Assembly (NCBI GenBank): GCA_018401435.1
Contig: JAGYJW010000004.1
Span: forward strand, 62,001 to 126,000
Direction: 5' to 3'
Source of the DNA: Deltaproteobacteria bacterium
GTDB taxonomy: Bacteria > Myxococcota_A > UBA796 > UBA2385
Length of the DNA: 64,000 bases
Shown: positions 7,832 to 17,872 of the stretch, in pieces
Position numbering within the stretch: position 1 is the first letter of the stretch
Layout: each line of letters starts with the position of its first letter
Translations under genes and position numbers: made by a program
Notes under the pieces: model-generated
Told to the model about the DNA's origin: nothing
Seen by the model: only the letters and a program-made list of their open reading frames with translations
The model's database searches: none

Positions 7832-9645
7832 GCGAGGGCCCCCCCGCCTCGCAGGAGGGCGCCTTCACCCGGGTGATGCGGCACTACGCCTGGCGCCACC
7901 GCTGGAGCTTCGCCGCCGGCTTCTTCTTCTTGTGGCTGACCAACCAGCTCTCGGTCGAGATCCCCATCCAGATCGGCGCCGCCATCGACGCCTTGTCCAA
8001 GAACCAGCGCCAGGATGCCCTGGTGCCGGTGCTGGCCGTGGCGGCCATGGGGGTGGGCGTCATCGTGGTGCGCACCCTGTCGCGCTCCTTGATCTTCAAC
8101 CCCGGCCGCGACGTCGAATATGAGCTGCGGGCCGACCTCTTCCAGCGCCTGCTGCGCTTGCGGGCCGACTTCTACGCCGGGCGCACCACCGGGGACCTGG
8201 TCAACCGCGCCTCGGGGGACCTCACCTTTGCCCGCGTGCTGGTGGGCTTTGGCATCATGCAGGTGGTCAACGTCAGCCTCGCGCTGGTGCTCACCGGCTG
8301 GAAGATGCTGTCCATCAGCCCCTGGTTGACGGTGTTGTCGGTGATTCCGGTGGTGCTGGCCATGGGGGTGGTGCAGCTGTCGGTGCAGAAGGTCATGGAC
8401 CTGCATCGGGCCCGCCAGCAGCAGCTGGGCGAGATGTCGGATCATGTCTTGGGCAGCTTTCAGGGCATCGCGACCATTCAGGGCTTTGTGGCCGAGGATC
8501 GCTTCTTGGAGCGCTTCTCCACCCACAACGAGGGCTTGTTCAAGACCAGCATGGTGGCCAGCGTGCTGGGGGCCCTGGCCTTTCCGGCGCTGCTGCTGGC
8601 GGGCAGCGTCGCCGTCTACGTGGTGCTGGCCGTCGGCGGCCCCATGGCCGTGCGGGGTGAGCTGAGCGTGGGGGATGTCGCGGCCTTTGCGACCCTGCTG
8701 GGCCTGCTGCTGCCCCCCTTGCGCTCCATGGGCTGGATGCTGTCGGTGGTCAAGCGGGGGCAAGCCAGCCTCGAGCGCATCTTCGAGATCCTCGATGCGC
8801 CCATTGCCAGCCCCGAAGGCCCGGATCCCGTGCGTCTGCCAAAGGGGTTGGCCCCCGGCCTGCGCCTGCGGGGGCTCAGCTTTGCCTATCCCGACGACCC
8901 CGACCATCCCGTGCTCCAGGACCTCGACCTGGACATCGCGCCGGGCCAGGTGGTGGGCGTCTTTGGCCGCACCGGGTCGGGCAAGAGCACCCTGCTGCGG
9001 GTCCTGGCCCGGGTCTTCGACCCCCCCGCGGGCAGCCTGACGGTGCGCCTGGGCGCGGTTGAGGCCGACCTGTGCACGGTGGCCCTGGAGGACTGGCGGG
9101 CCCAGGTGGCGGTCGCTCCCCAGCGGCCCTTCCTGTTCAGCGACAGCATCCGCGACAACGTGTCTCTGGCCGACGATCCCGACCCCGCCGATGTGGCGCG
9201 GGCGGTCCGCCTGGCCGCCCTGCAGCCCGATCTGGAGGCCTTTCCGGCCGGCCTGGACACGGTCGTGGGGCAGCGGGGCATCATGCTGTCCGGTGGGCAG
9301 CGGCAACGCGTCGCGCTGGCCCGGGCCCTCTTCCGCAAGGACGCTCGCCTGCTCTTGCTGGATGATGTGCTCAGCGCCGTCGATCACGAGACGGAGCAGC
9401 GGCTGGTGGCCTCCTTGTCGGCCGGCGGCGGCGCCCGCCCCACCACCCTGATCGTGAGCCACCGGGTGAGCGCCTTGCGCCACGCCGACCTCATCGTGGT
9501 CCTGGAGGAGGGGCGCATCGTCGATCGCGGCCGCCACGACACGCTGGTGGCCAAAGAGGGCGTCTATCGCGACACCTTCCTCGCCCAGCGCCCCGATGAT
9601 CACCTGCCGGCCCCCGCCGGGGTCGATGGGCCGGGGGCACCATGA
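7828..9645 (+). CDS. ABC exporter half-transporter (permease-ATPase), MdlA-like
   Basis: The 605-residue protein has the type-I exporter order: six membrane helices (about 30-320) then a nucleotide-binding domain. Walker A is GRTGSGKST (about 380-388), the signature is intact LSGGQRQR (about 487), and Walker B is LLLLDD, where the catalytic Glu is replaced by Asp. An Asp here with an intact signature is the pattern of the degenerate-site half of heterodimeric exporters such as MdlA. The GTG start overlaps the preceding gene's stop, and its own stop overlaps the ATG of the partner gene at 9642. The pair probably forms one heterodimeric exporter of lipid, drug or peptide in the inner membrane. 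Confidence 0.93.
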   Translation: MSEGPPASQEGAFTRVMRHYAWRHRWSFAAGFFFLWLTNQLSVEIPIQIGAAIDALSKNQRQDALVPVLAVAAMGVGVIVVRTLSRSLIFNPGRDVEYELRADLFQRLLRLRADFYAGRTTGDLVNRASGDLTFARVLVGFGIMQVVNVSLALVLTGWKMLSISPWLTVLSVIPVVLAMGVVQLSVQKVMDLHRARQQQLGEMSDHVLGSFQGIATIQGFVAEDRFLERFSTHNEGLFKTSMVASVLGALAFPALLLAGSVAVYVVLAVGGPMAVRGELSVGDVAAFATLLGLLLPPLRSMGWMLSVVKRGQASLERIFEILDAPIASPEGPDPVRLPKGLAPGLRLRGLSFAYPDDPDHPVLQDLDLDIAPGQVVGVFGRTGSGKSTLLRVLARVFDPPAGSLTVRLGAVEADLCTVALEDWRAQVAVAPQRPFLFSDSIRDNVSLADDPDPADVARAVRLAALQPDLEAFPAGLDTVVGQRGIMLSGGQRQRVALARALFRKDARLLLLDDVLSAVDHETEQRLVASLSAGGGARPTTLIVSHRVSALRHADLIVVLEEGRIVDRGRHDTLVAKEGVYRDTFLAQRPDDHLPAPAGVDGPGAP

Positions 9646-11519
9646 ACCGCCCCGCCGATGCGCCCGCCGGGGGCGCCCCCAAGAAGCCCGACCGCGAGGC
9701 CCGCGAGGCCGCCCAGGACGCCGCCGAGCGCCTGGGGGGCTCGGACTGGGCCACCCTGCTGCGCATCTGGCCCTTCGCCCGCCCCGATGGCTGGGCCTTC
9801 TTGCTGGGCCTGCTGCTCACCCCCGTGGTGGCCGGCCTCAGCCTGGTGCAGCCCTGGCTGATCCAGCGCGCCATCGACGAGCACATCGTGCCAGGCCAGC
9901 TCGACGGCTTGCAGCGGGTGGCCGGGCTCTACCTGCTGGCCGTGCTGGGCGCCTATGTGGTGGAGGGCGTCTACACCCTCAGCCTGTCCTGGGCCGGTCA
10001 GCGCACCATCCTGCGCCTGCGCCAGCAGCTCTACCAGCACGCTCTGGGGCTCACCCAGCGCTTCTTCGACCGCCAGCCCGCCGGCAAGCTGCTCACGCGC
10101 ATCACCAATGACGTCGAGAGCCTGGGCGAGAGCCTGAGCGCCGGCTCGGTGAGCATCGTGCTGGACATCCTGCTGATCATCGGCGTGCTGGTGGCCATGT
10201 TCAGCCTGGAGTGGCGTCTGACGGTGGTGTTGCTGGTGGCCACCCCGCCCCTGCTGGGCGTCTTGGAGTGGATGCGCCGGCAGCTGCAGTCCCTCTTCCT
10301 CACCGTGCGCGAGGCCCTGGCCGCCGCCAACGCCTTCCTGGCCGAGCGGGTGGACGGGGTCGAGGTGGTGCAGCTCTTCACCGACGAAGCGCGCACCCTG
10401 AAGCGATTCGACGCCTTGAATGTCCGCTTTCGGGACGCAAGCCAGCAGGCCAACAATTGCGACGCCGCCATGTTCGCCGTGGTGGATGGGGTCAGCCGCA
10501 TCTTCGTCGCGCTGATGCTCTTTGTGGGGGCGGGCCTGGCCTCGCCCTACCTGGTGGCCCTGGGGCTGCCCGATGTCTCCTTTGACGGGGTGACCGTGGG
10601 CCTGCTGGTGGCCTTCATGGACTACCTCGACCGGCTCTTCCGGCCGCTGCGGGAGCTTTCGGGCAAGGTGACCATCCTGCAGCGGGCGGTGGCCAGCCTG
10701 TCCAAGATCTTCTGGCTCTTTGAAGCGGGCGAGAGGGCCCCCACCGATGGGGCCGAGGTGGGCCGGCTCAGCGGCCACCTGGTGCTCGAAGACGTCTGGT
10801 ACCGCTATGGGGACGACGCCGAAGATGTGCTGCGGGGCGTCAATCTCGAGGTGAAGGCCGGCGAGAGCCTGGCCCTGGTGGGGGCCAGCGGTTCGGGCAA
10901 GACCACGCTCACCCGCCTGCTGGACCGCAGCTATGCCGGCTACCGCGGCAGCATTCGCATGGATGGCATCGAGCTGTCGGCGCTCAGCCTGCGCAGCTTG
11001 CGGCGGCGCCTGGCCACCGTGCGCCAGGACGTGCAGGTCTTCAACGACACCGTGCGCTTCAACGTGGACCTGGGCAACCCCGACATCAGCGACGCCCAGG
11101 CCGAGGAGGCCGCCACCCTGGTCAACGCCGACCGCTTCTTGAACCGGCTTGGCTGGGACCACCTGCTGCGCGAGCGCGGGGCCGATCTCAGCGTGGGCGA
11201 GAGCCAGCTGCTCACCTTTGCCCGCACCATGGCCCACGACCCCGACCTGATCATCCTGGACGAGGCCACCGCGTCGGTGGACAGCCTCACCGAGGGCCTG
11301 GTGCAGGACGCGATCCAGCGCATCTTGGAGCGCAAGACCGTCATCGTGATCGCCCACCGCTTGAGCACGGTGCAGAAGGCCGATCGCATCGCCGTGATGC
11401 AGCGCGGCAGGGTGGTGGAGCAAGGCAGCCACGCCCAGCTGATGGGCCGGGATGGGGCCTATGCTGCCCTGGTGCGGGCGGGTCAGGGGGTGGTCGCCGA
11501 CGGCCCGGACGAGCCCTGA
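9642..11519 (+). CDS. ABC exporter half-transporter (permease-ATPase), MdlB-like
   Basis: This 625-residue partner has a charged cytoplasmic N-terminus, six membrane helices and an ATPase domain with Walker A GASGSGKTT (about 414-422), Walker B LIILDE with the catalytic glutamate (about 536), D-loop ATASVD and H-loop IAHRLSTV. Its signature is altered to LSVGESQLL, the reverse of its neighbour, which has a normal signature but lacks the glutamate. Together they make one complete composite ATP site and one degenerate site, as known for heterodimeric exporters. The ATG overlaps the upstream stop by four bases. The operon ends here; a lipoprotein gene follows after 57 bases with its own ribosome-binding site. 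Confidence 0.93.
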   Translation: MNRPADAPAGGAPKKPDREAREAAQDAAERLGGSDWATLLRIWPFARPDGWAFLLGLLLTPVVAGLSLVQPWLIQRAIDEHIVPGQLDGLQRVAGLYLLAVLGAYVVEGVYTLSLSWAGQRTILRLRQQLYQHALGLTQRFFDRQPAGKLLTRITNDVESLGESLSAGSVSIVLDILLIIGVLVAMFSLEWRLTVVLLVATPPLLGVLEWMRRQLQSLFLTVREALAAANAFLAERVDGVEVVQLFTDEARTLKRFDALNVRFRDASQQANNCDAAMFAVVDGVSRIFVALMLFVGAGLASPYLVALGLPDVSFDGVTVGLLVAFMDYLDRLFRPLRELSGKVTILQRAVASLSKIFWLFEAGERAPTDGAEVGRLSGHLVLEDVWYRYGDDAEDVLRGVNLEVKAGESLALVGASGSGKTTLTRLLDRSYAGYRGSIRMDGIELSALSLRSLRRRLATVRQDVQVFNDTVRFNVDLGNPDISDAQAEEAATLVNADRFLNRLGWDHLLRERGADLSVGESQLLTFARTMAHDPDLIILDEATASVDSLTEGLVQDAIQRILERKTVIVIAHRLSTVQKADRIAVMQRGRVVEQGSHAQLMGRDGAYAALVRAGQGVVADGPDEP

Positions 11520-11576
11520 CCGACGGCGCTGCTGCGAGCTTGGGGTGGCTGCGCTATCCTGGGCATCGGAGGTGAA

Positions 11577-12259
<683 letters not shown>

Positions 12260-12269
<10 letters not shown>

Positions 12270-12901
12270 CCCCCCACAGCCTCTCTCTCTTCGCCTTGCT
12301 CCTGCTTGGCGGCTGCTTCATCAAGACGGCGGGGGACGACAGCGGCGTCAACGACGGGTCGGACGGTGGCAGCGACGGCGGCAGCGGGGGCGACGGTGGA
12401 GATGGCGGGGACGGTGGATCCGGCGGCAGCATCAACTGCGACCGCACGCCCAACACCCCCGACCCCGACGGCTCCTGCGTGACCGGCGCCTTGTCCTGCG
12501 GCGACAGCATCGTGGTGGACATGGCCGGAGTGGGCGCCAATACCATCGACGGTGCTGAATATAGCAGCGGGGCCTGGGCCTGCTGGCCGGCCAATATCTC
12601 CGACTACCAGGGCGGAGAGCGCTTCTTCGAGTTCTCGCATCCCGGCCGCTCCGATGCGCCGGCCATGGTGACGGTCACTCTGGACAGCCCCTGCGGCGAC
12701 CTCGACCTCTTCGCCTTCCGTTGGGACAGCAACAGCTGCCCTTCGGGTGGGGCCAGCCCTTTTGAGTGCGAGGCGGCGGTGGGCTCTGGCGGCGGCAGCG
12801 TCGACATCTGGAATAACGAGCCCCGCGACTACCTCATCGGCGTCGAGGGCCCGCGCGGGGTCGAGGTGCCCTTCCGGCTCACCATCACCTGCGAACAGTA
12901 G
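12260..12901 (+). CDS. Secreted lipoprotein with Gly/Asp linker, paralogue of the preceding gene
   Basis: The signal ends in lipobox LLGGC, followed by a Gly/Asp/Ser linker (about residues 27-55) and a cysteine-containing domain that parallels the previous gene: GSCVTGALSCGDSI here versus DSCVTAELSCNSST there, YQGGERFFEFSHPG versus YTGQERIYAFRHPG, and SPCGDLDLFAFRW versus SPCEDLDLLVVEW. The two are tandem duplicates with different linkers. The ATG overlaps the upstream stop by ten bases, so they are co-translated. PPC-like domains are often found on secreted proteins, but no enzymatic motif is present. A probable surface or outer-membrane lipoprotein of unknown role. It converges on the tcdA gene 15 bases downstream. 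Confidence 0.85.
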
Positions 12902-12916
12902 GGCGGCGGGCGGGCC

Positions 12917-13801
12917 TCAGAGCCCGCTGAGCTGCCGCACCACCACGCTGGCGCAGGTGAGGCCGAAGGTGCCGGTGACGAAGCCTGCCGTGCCCCAGAT
13001 CACATTGCGGTCATCGCAGGTGTGGTGGTGGTTGTCGCCATTGGGGCAGACGCAGCGGAAGCCCTCGCCGCCGTCATAGGTCAGCTCGAAGGGCGTGCGC
13101 ACGGGCTCGTGGCTGAAGACGGCCTGGATGCCGAAGTCGCCCTTGCGGGGAAAGTCGTATTGCTGGCGGAGGATCTTGCGCACCACGCCGGCCAGGGGGT
13201 CGACGCGGGTGTGGGCGAGGTCGGCCACCTGCACGCAGGTGGGGTCGATGCGGCCCGATGCGCCGGTGCTGCAGACCACCGGCAAGCCGCGCCTGTGGCA
13301 CTCGGCCAGCAGGTGGCATTTGGCGGTGACATTGTCGATGGCGTCCACCACAAAGTCGATGTCGCCGCTCAGCAGCTTGTCGGCGATGCGGGCCTCATAG
13401 AAGAGGGGCACGGCCTTGATGCTGGCCTGGGGGTTGATCAGGCGCAGGCGCTCGGCCAGGACGCTGGCCTTGGGCTTGCCGATGGTGCCCCGCATGGCTT
13501 GGACCTGGCGGTTGGTATTGGTCACGCAGACCAGGTCGAAGTCCACCAGGGTGACGCGCCCGACCCCGCTGCGCACCAGCGACTCTGCGGCCACGCCGCC
13601 CACCCCGCCAAGGCCGATGACCACCACATGGGCCCCGCGCAGGCGGGCCATGGGGCCATCGCCCAGCAGCCGACCCATGCGATCAAAGCGCCGGTGCAGT
13701 CGGTAGCTGTCTTCGACAGGGTGGCCCGGATCGGCCTGGGGGGCCGCTGGGGCCACCCCGGGGGCGGCCGGGGCCGGGCACTCGTCCGCACGCTGGTTCA
13801 T
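12917..13801 (-). CDS. tcdA: tRNA threonylcarbamoyladenosine dehydratase (TcdA/CsdL type), ThiF/E1-like
   Basis: After a 30-residue Pro/Ala-rich start, the protein matches ThiF/E1-like enzymes of the TcdA branch: R-R-F-D-R-M-G-R-L-L-G at the N-terminus, nucleotide-binding VIGLGGVGGVAAESL, the acidic strand VDFDLVCVTNTNRQ, and the later DAIDNVTAK. The C-terminal half has the conserved cysteine/histidine region CVCPNGDNHHHTC. TcdA uses ATP to cyclise the N6-threonylcarbamoyladenosine at tRNA position 37, usually for ANN-reading tRNAs. E1-like enzymes for sulphur carriers are the alternative, but overall length and the RMGRLLG opening favour TcdA. The gene stands after a lipoprotein gene from which a small hairpin separates it. 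Confidence 0.85.
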   Translation of the reverse strand: MNQRADECPAPAAPGVAPAAPQADPGHPVEDSYRLHRRFDRMGRLLGDGPMARLRGAHVVVIGLGGVGGVAAESLVRSGVGRVTLVDFDLVCVTNTNRQVQAMRGTIGKPKASVLAERLRLINPQASIKAVPLFYEARIADKLLSGDIDFVVDAIDNVTAKCHLLAECHRRGLPVVCSTGASGRIDPTCVQVADLAHTRVDPLAGVVRKILRQQYDFPRKGDFGIQAVFSHEPVRTPFELTYDGGEGFRCVCPNGDNHHHTCDDRNVIWGTAGFVTGTFGLTCASVVVRQLSGL

Positions 13802-13853
13802 CGTGGCCTCCCAGGGGGGCCGGCCACCGGCGCCCCTCAGCCCCAGCGTGTAA

Positions 13854-13871
13854 CGCGGGCTCCTACCCGCG
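13854..13871 (-). terminator. Short hairpin after the lipoprotein gene
   Basis: CGCGGG and CCCGCG flank a 6-base loop (CTCCTA on the + strand), directly after the stop of the minus-strand lipoprotein gene at 13883 and before tcdA. The stem is only six base pairs with no T tract, so it is a weak terminator candidate. Confidence 0.35.
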
Positions 13872-13882
13872 ACCGGGCCGCG

Positions 13883-14332
13883 CTACTGGTAGGTGTGGGC
13901 GTAGCGCTTGACCACCGTGCGGCAGTCCGCGCTGGCCCACTTCAGGTCCTCCTGCTTGAGCAGGCGGGCGACCCGGGACCCGGCCTTGGCCCGGCCCTCG
14001 GTCTGAAGGTGCTTGACCATGAGCTTGCCCCACTCGGACTTGGGCTTGAAGGACTTGTAGACGGCGGCCTCGCTGGCGCCCGACAGCTTCTGATCATCGC
14101 ATTGCACGATGGCCGCACAGATGTGCAGGATGTCGTCCTTCTCGTCGTCGCTGAGGGCGGCATCGGGGTTGTCGTAGCTGCGGCCCTTCTTCTCTTTCTT
14201 GTTGTCCTTCTCGGCGTCGGCTGCAGGGGCTGTGGCGGCCGCGGCGGCTGCGGTGTCCTTGTTGCTGCCGCCACAGGCCGCAGATGAGAGGCCGAGCGCG
14301 GTCGCGACCAGCAAGGCGGAGGAGCGGATCAT
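13883..14332 (-). CDS. Small secreted lipoprotein of unknown function
   Basis: The 149-residue product has a signal peptide with lipobox LSSAAC, an Ala-rich then Lys/Asp/Glu-rich linker (DAEKDNKKEKKG), and a compact helical C-terminal part with three cysteines (HICAAIVQCDDQKL and ASADCRTVVKRYAHTY). Paired cysteines suit an exported protein with one or more disulphides. I recognise no family. It has its own promoter region of about 30 bases to the next minus-strand gene at 14366, and a small hairpin follows it, so it may be a single-gene unit. Confidence 0.75.
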   Translation of the reverse strand: MIRSSALLVATALGLSSAACGGSNKDTAAAAAATAPAADAEKDNKKEKKGRSYDNPDAALSDDEKDDILHICAAIVQCDDQKLSGASEAAVYKSFKPKSEWGKLMVKHLQTEGRAKAGSRVARLLKQEDLKWASADCRTVVKRYAHTYQ

Positions 14333-14365
14333 GGGAACTCCAGGTGGGCCTCGTGCCCGGGGGGC

Positions 14366-14584
14366 TCAGAGGCGTCGGATACCCACGTATCGGTGCTCCG
14401 AATCGAATTCTAACCAGAACCTTCCACGAACCCCGTCCTTCAAGACGAAGGGTCGTAGAATATTGGCGGGGAAGCGGACGATCCGGCCGTCCTCGGCGCG
14501 GGCCTCCACCGCCAGGGCCCGCCCATCGTAGACCTTCAACATCGACTCGGAGGAGATCTGGAGCTGAACGGCGACCCCGGGCAT
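14366..14584 (-). CDS. DUF2835 family small protein (72 aa)
   Basis: The complete protein matches the pattern I recall for DUF2835 (PF11197): an opening LQISSESMLKVYDGRA, the central EDGRIVRFPANILRPFVL, then KDGVRGRFWLEFDSEH and a closing RRL. Members are 70-80 residues, mostly described from gammaproteobacteria and of unknown function; the strand-turn pattern suggests a small beta-rich fold. No signal peptide, so probably cytoplasmic. The gene lies 13 bases downstream of the MopE-type lipoprotein stop region on the same strand order, but no functional link is evident. Confidence 0.75.
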   Translation of the reverse strand: MPGVAVQLQISSESMLKVYDGRALAVEARAEDGRIVRFPANILRPFVLKDGVRGRFWLEFDSEHRYVGIRRL

Positions 14585-14597
14585 GGCCCCCCCGACC

Positions 14598-15597
14598 TCA
14601 GCGCTGGCCGGTGAACAGGCCGCTATAGCTCACCGAGAAGCCGCTATAGGTGGTGCTCCCCGCGAGGATCGCCTCGAAATCGCCGGGGCTGCTGAAGCTG
14701 CCGGTCCAGGTGTCCGTGGCGATGCCCACGATGGTGACCGTGCCGCTGGCGCTGTTGGGGGTGTCGAAGGCGCCTTCGACGGTGACCGACTGGCTGCCTG
14801 GGAAGAAGGTGGTGAAGGCCCCGGCAAAGCTGCAGGTGATGTCGAGGGTGATGGGGGTGGCGAGGCTGCTGTCCACCACGGCGATGCCGGTGCCGGTGCA
14901 GCTGTCGGACAGGCCCAGGGTGGCCTCGGTGACTGTGAGGGTGAAGCCGCCGGTGTAGGTGCCATTCCAGCTTGCGGCGTCACAGGAGCCCACATCGCTG
15001 TCGGCCTCGTCGATGTCGCCGTCGCAGTCCTCATCGACGCTGCCGTCGCAGATCTCGGCCGCATCGGGGTTCACGTCGGAGCGGCTGTCGTCGCAGTCGC
15101 CGTCGTTGCCCACGGCGTTGGCCGGCAGGGTGCAGCCCTCTACCGGCGATGCGGCGTCGCCCCAGCCGTCACCGTCGCTGTCCAGCCAGCCCTGAAGGGT
15201 GTCGGTGGCCCCGGCCGTGCGGTCGCCATCGCAGTTGCGGTCTGTGTCGCTGCAGTCTTCGGCCGCGCCGGGAAAGACGGTGGGGTCGGCGTCGTCGCAG
15301 TCCTCGTCGGCGGTGAAACCATCGCCATCCCGTCGACCGACCGTTCCGTCGCTGCCGTCGCTGCCGTCGCTGCCGTCGCGCCGTTGCCGTCGCTGCGTCA
15401 CTGCCGTCGCTGCCGTCGGCCCCATCCGCGCCGTCGCTGCCGTCGGCCCCATCCGCGCCGTCGCTGCCGTCGCCGCTGTCGATGCCGTCGGCCCCGCCAT
15501 CACCCGAGATGGAGGCGGTGTCGCCCTCCTCCACCTTGTTGGGGAAGCAGCCCCCGAGCACAAGCAGGGCGAGGGCGATCTTCAATCGGGGACGCAT
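14598..15597 (-). CDS. MopE-type calcium-binding lipoprotein with frameshift in a repeat linker
   Basis: The start (MRPRLKIALALLVLGGCFPN) is a lipoprotein signal with lipobox LGGC. A Gly-Ser-Asp repeat linker follows, then in another frame two or three MopE-like repeats with Asp-rich loops (DGFTADEDCDDADPTVFPGA, SDGDGWGD, CDGSVDEDCDGDIDEAD), then a ~130-residue beta-rich domain (WNGTYTGGFTLTV, DSCTGTG, YSGLFTGQR at the end). MopE-type repeats bind calcium and occur on surface proteins. The frame changes inside the linker repeat at about 15370-15410, where the GACGGCAGC unit is disturbed. The shift is in the opposite direction to most others here (one extra or two missing bases), so replication slippage is possible as well as a consensus error. 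Confidence 0.75.
15340..15485 (-). repeat. 9-base tandem repeat (GACGGCAGC) encoding Asp-Gly-Ser linker
   Basis: On the minus strand the unit GACGGCAGC, with longer variants including GGGGCCGAC, is repeated through this stretch. An irregular patch at about 15372-15405 breaks the phase and moves the reading frame of the MopE-type lipoprotein. Intact copies keep frame; the irregular patch does not. Confidence 0.75.
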
Positions 15598-15623
15598 CGG
15601 GGCTCCAGGGGTGGGCCGAGCGT

Positions 15624-16829
15624 CTAGAGCCCAGCCAAGGCGGCAAAGTCGAGGAAGGGCTCCGGATGGCGCCCGCCCTGGCCAGTGTAGCCGTCTTCGC
15701 CCTTGTTGATGAAGGCATCTCGCACGGCGTCGGCGCTGGCGTTGGGGTGCAAGGCCACATAGGCCGCCGCGGCCCCGGCCACATGGGGGGTGGCCATGGA
15801 GGTCCCGTCCAGGGCCTTGTAGCGCCCGCCCGGGTAGGTGGAGAGGATGCCCACCCCCGGCGCGGCGATGTCCACCGCGTCGCCATAGTTGGAGAACCAG
15901 GCGAAGCCCACATCGTCGCCCTGCCGGGAGAGCTCGTAGGCGCTCACCACGATGCCCCGGTTGAGGCTGGCGGGGATGACGTTGGTGGTGTCCTGGTTCT
16001 CGTTGCCGGCGGCGATGGCGACGACGACGCCGTTATTTTCGAGGCGGCGGATGGCCTCGTCGAAGTCCCCGTCCAGGCCCGAGCCCGAAGGCCCGCCCAG
16101 GCTCATGTTGACCACGCGGATCTCGGGGTGGTCGAGCACATATTCGAGGCCGGCGAGGATGTCGGTGAGGTAGCCCGAGCCGTCGCTGCCCAGCACCCGG
16201 ACCGCGTGCAGGGGCACGCCCGGCGCGACGCCCACCACGCCCGCGCCGTCGGCATAGGCGCCGATGGTGCCGGCGACGTGGGTGCCGTGGCCCTGGGGGT
16301 CGCTGCCGTTGGCGCAGTCACCCCGCGAGTCGCAGACCAGGTCGGCCTCGGCCACCACGTTGAGATCGGGGTGGTTGGCCTCGATGCCGGTGTCGACCAC
16401 GGCCACCTCGACGCCCTCCCGCTCCCAGTCGATGACGGTGGGGTAGGGGCCGCCGATGCGGTCGATGCCGACGGTGAGCTCGTCGTCACCCAGCACGATG
16501 TCGTCGTTGACCTCGTCGGGCGGCAGGCGGTTCTGCTGCTCGTCCTTGGTGACCGAGGCCACCACCGAGAGGTTCTCGATCTCGCCCACCAGCTGGTCGT
16601 TGTTCAGCAGGCGCACGCTGAAGCCCTCGCTGGCGGCATCGAAGATGTGAATGGGCTGCAGGCCGAACTCATCGGCGATGGTCTGCACGTTGGCGACCAC
16701 CTGGGCCGGCTCGCTCTCCAGCTTCACGAAGTAGATCGAGGAGAACTGGTCGTTGGGGTCCAGCTCGGTGCAGGCCACGGTGGGCAGCAGCAGGGCGAGC
16801 AGGAGGGGACGCGAGCGGGGAGTCGGCAT
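15624..16829 (-). CDS. Subtilisin-like (S8) serine protease lipoprotein
   Basis: The chosen ATG at 16829 gives a signal peptide with lipobox LPTVAC (Cys20). Residues about 25-110 look like an inhibitor-I9-type propeptide ([14 protein letters not shown]). The catalytic domain has the full triad: Asp in [15 protein letters not shown], His in [12 protein letters not shown] and Ser in [14 protein letters not shown], with the oxyanion Asn in [10 protein letters not shown]8 proteases cleave proteins broadly; this one would be tethered to a membrane outside the cytoplasm. Two cysteines in [11 protein letters not shown] probably form a disulphide. An upstream in-frame start at 16862 would spoil the signal peptide. 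It is separated from its neighbours and may be a single transcription unit. Confidence 0.93.
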   Translation of the reverse strand: MPTPRSRPLLLALLLPTVACTELDPNDQFSSIYFVKLESEPAQVVANVQTIADEFGLQPIHIFDAASEGFSVRLLNNDQLVGEIENLSVVASVTKDEQQNRLPPDEVNDDIVLGDDELTVGIDRIGGPYPTVIDWEREGVEVAVVDTGIEANHPDLNVVAEADLVCDSRGDCANGSDPQGHGTHVAGTIGAYADGAGVVGVAPGVPLHAVRVLGSDGSGYLTDILAGLEYVLDHPEIRVVNMSLGGPSGSGLDGDFDEAIRRLENNGVVVAIAAGNENQDTTNVIPASLNRGIVVSAYELSRQGDDVGFAWFSNYGDAVDIAAPGVGILSTYPGGRYKALDGTSMATPHVAGAAAAYVALHPNASADAVRDAFINKGEDGYTGQGGRHPEPFLDFAALAGL

Positions 16830-16948
16830 GGGACACTCCGAAGGGCGGAAGGGAGATTTCACTGGGGCGCCCCGCGTTCGGGTGGCCGGTGGCGCGATGC
16901 TGGACGGTGCTGGACGGTCTTTATTCGATGATGATCGCCCTTGGGGGA

Positions 16949-17852
16949 TCAGCCCGCAACGCCGGGGGCCGCGCGCCCCTCGGCGGCCCGCAGGTGGCCC
17001 AGGATGTGGTCGGCGATCAGCGGCAAGGCGCCGCGCGGCAGGGAGTGGCCCATGCCTGGAATGGCGGCAAAGCGCGCCCCCGGGATGGCGGCGGCGGTGG
17101 CCCGGCCCCCGGCGATGGGGATCAGCGGGTCTTCTTCGCCGTGCAGCACGAGGGTGGGGGCCCGCACCTGGGCGAGGTGGCGGGTGCGGTCGCCGGTGGC
17201 GAGGATCGCGGCCCAGTGGCGGGCAAAGCCGGCGGGGTGGTGGGCGCGGTCATAGAGCAGGCCCGCCACCCGACGCGCCTCGTCCAGGTCCACCGGGTAG
17301 CCCGAGCCGCTGACGGTCCGGGTGTAGTTCACGAAGTAGTCGATGATCTCGTCGCGGGTCCTCGGCGCGCCCCACCAGGGCCGACAGGGCCCGGGGGCTG
17401 CCCACGCTCACCCGCCGCTTGCCGGTGGTGGACATCATCGAGGTGAAGGAGCGCACGCGGTCGGGGTGGCGCACGGCGAGGCACTGCCCCACCATGCCGC
17501 CCATGGAAACGCCCAGGAAGTGGGCGTCGGGCAGGTCCAGGGCGTCCAGCAGGCCGGCGGTATCATCGGCCATATCCCACAGATCGTAGGGAGCAGGCAC
17601 CTTTACGCCGATCAGCGCCCGCGAGATCGCCTTGCCGCCATGGGGAACGGGCAGGTGGTCCAGCCAGGTGGACAGGCCCACATCCCGGTTGTCGAAGCGG
17701 ATCACCTTGAAGCCGCCATCCGCCAGCCGGTGCACCAGGTCGTCGGGCCACAGCACCAGCTGGGCGCCGATGCCCATGATGAGCACGAGGGGCGGACCTG
17801 CGCCCTGCTCCTCGTAGTGCAGCTCGAGTCCGTTGCTGGCGACGCGGGGCAT
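16949..17852 (-). CDS. Alpha/beta hydrolase (one frameshift)
   Basis: The ATG at 17852 starts MPRVASNGLELHYEEQG, a classical alpha/beta hydrolase opening, with LVLIMGIGAQLVLW at the oxyanion hole and the nucleophile in GVSMGGMVGQ. The second half, in another frame, has the acid in LHGEEDPLIP and the histidine in GMGHSLPR. Members act as esterases or lactonases on unknown substrates; the lid region reads TRDEIIDYFVNYTR. The frame shifts near 17360-17385 in a GC run, in the direction of one extra or two missing bases. All catalytic residues are present across the two frames, so the gene is probably intact in the organism. It lies directly downstream of the histidine kinase. Confidence 0.8.
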
Positions 17853-17872
17853 GGGCAACCTCCGCCGGGGGC

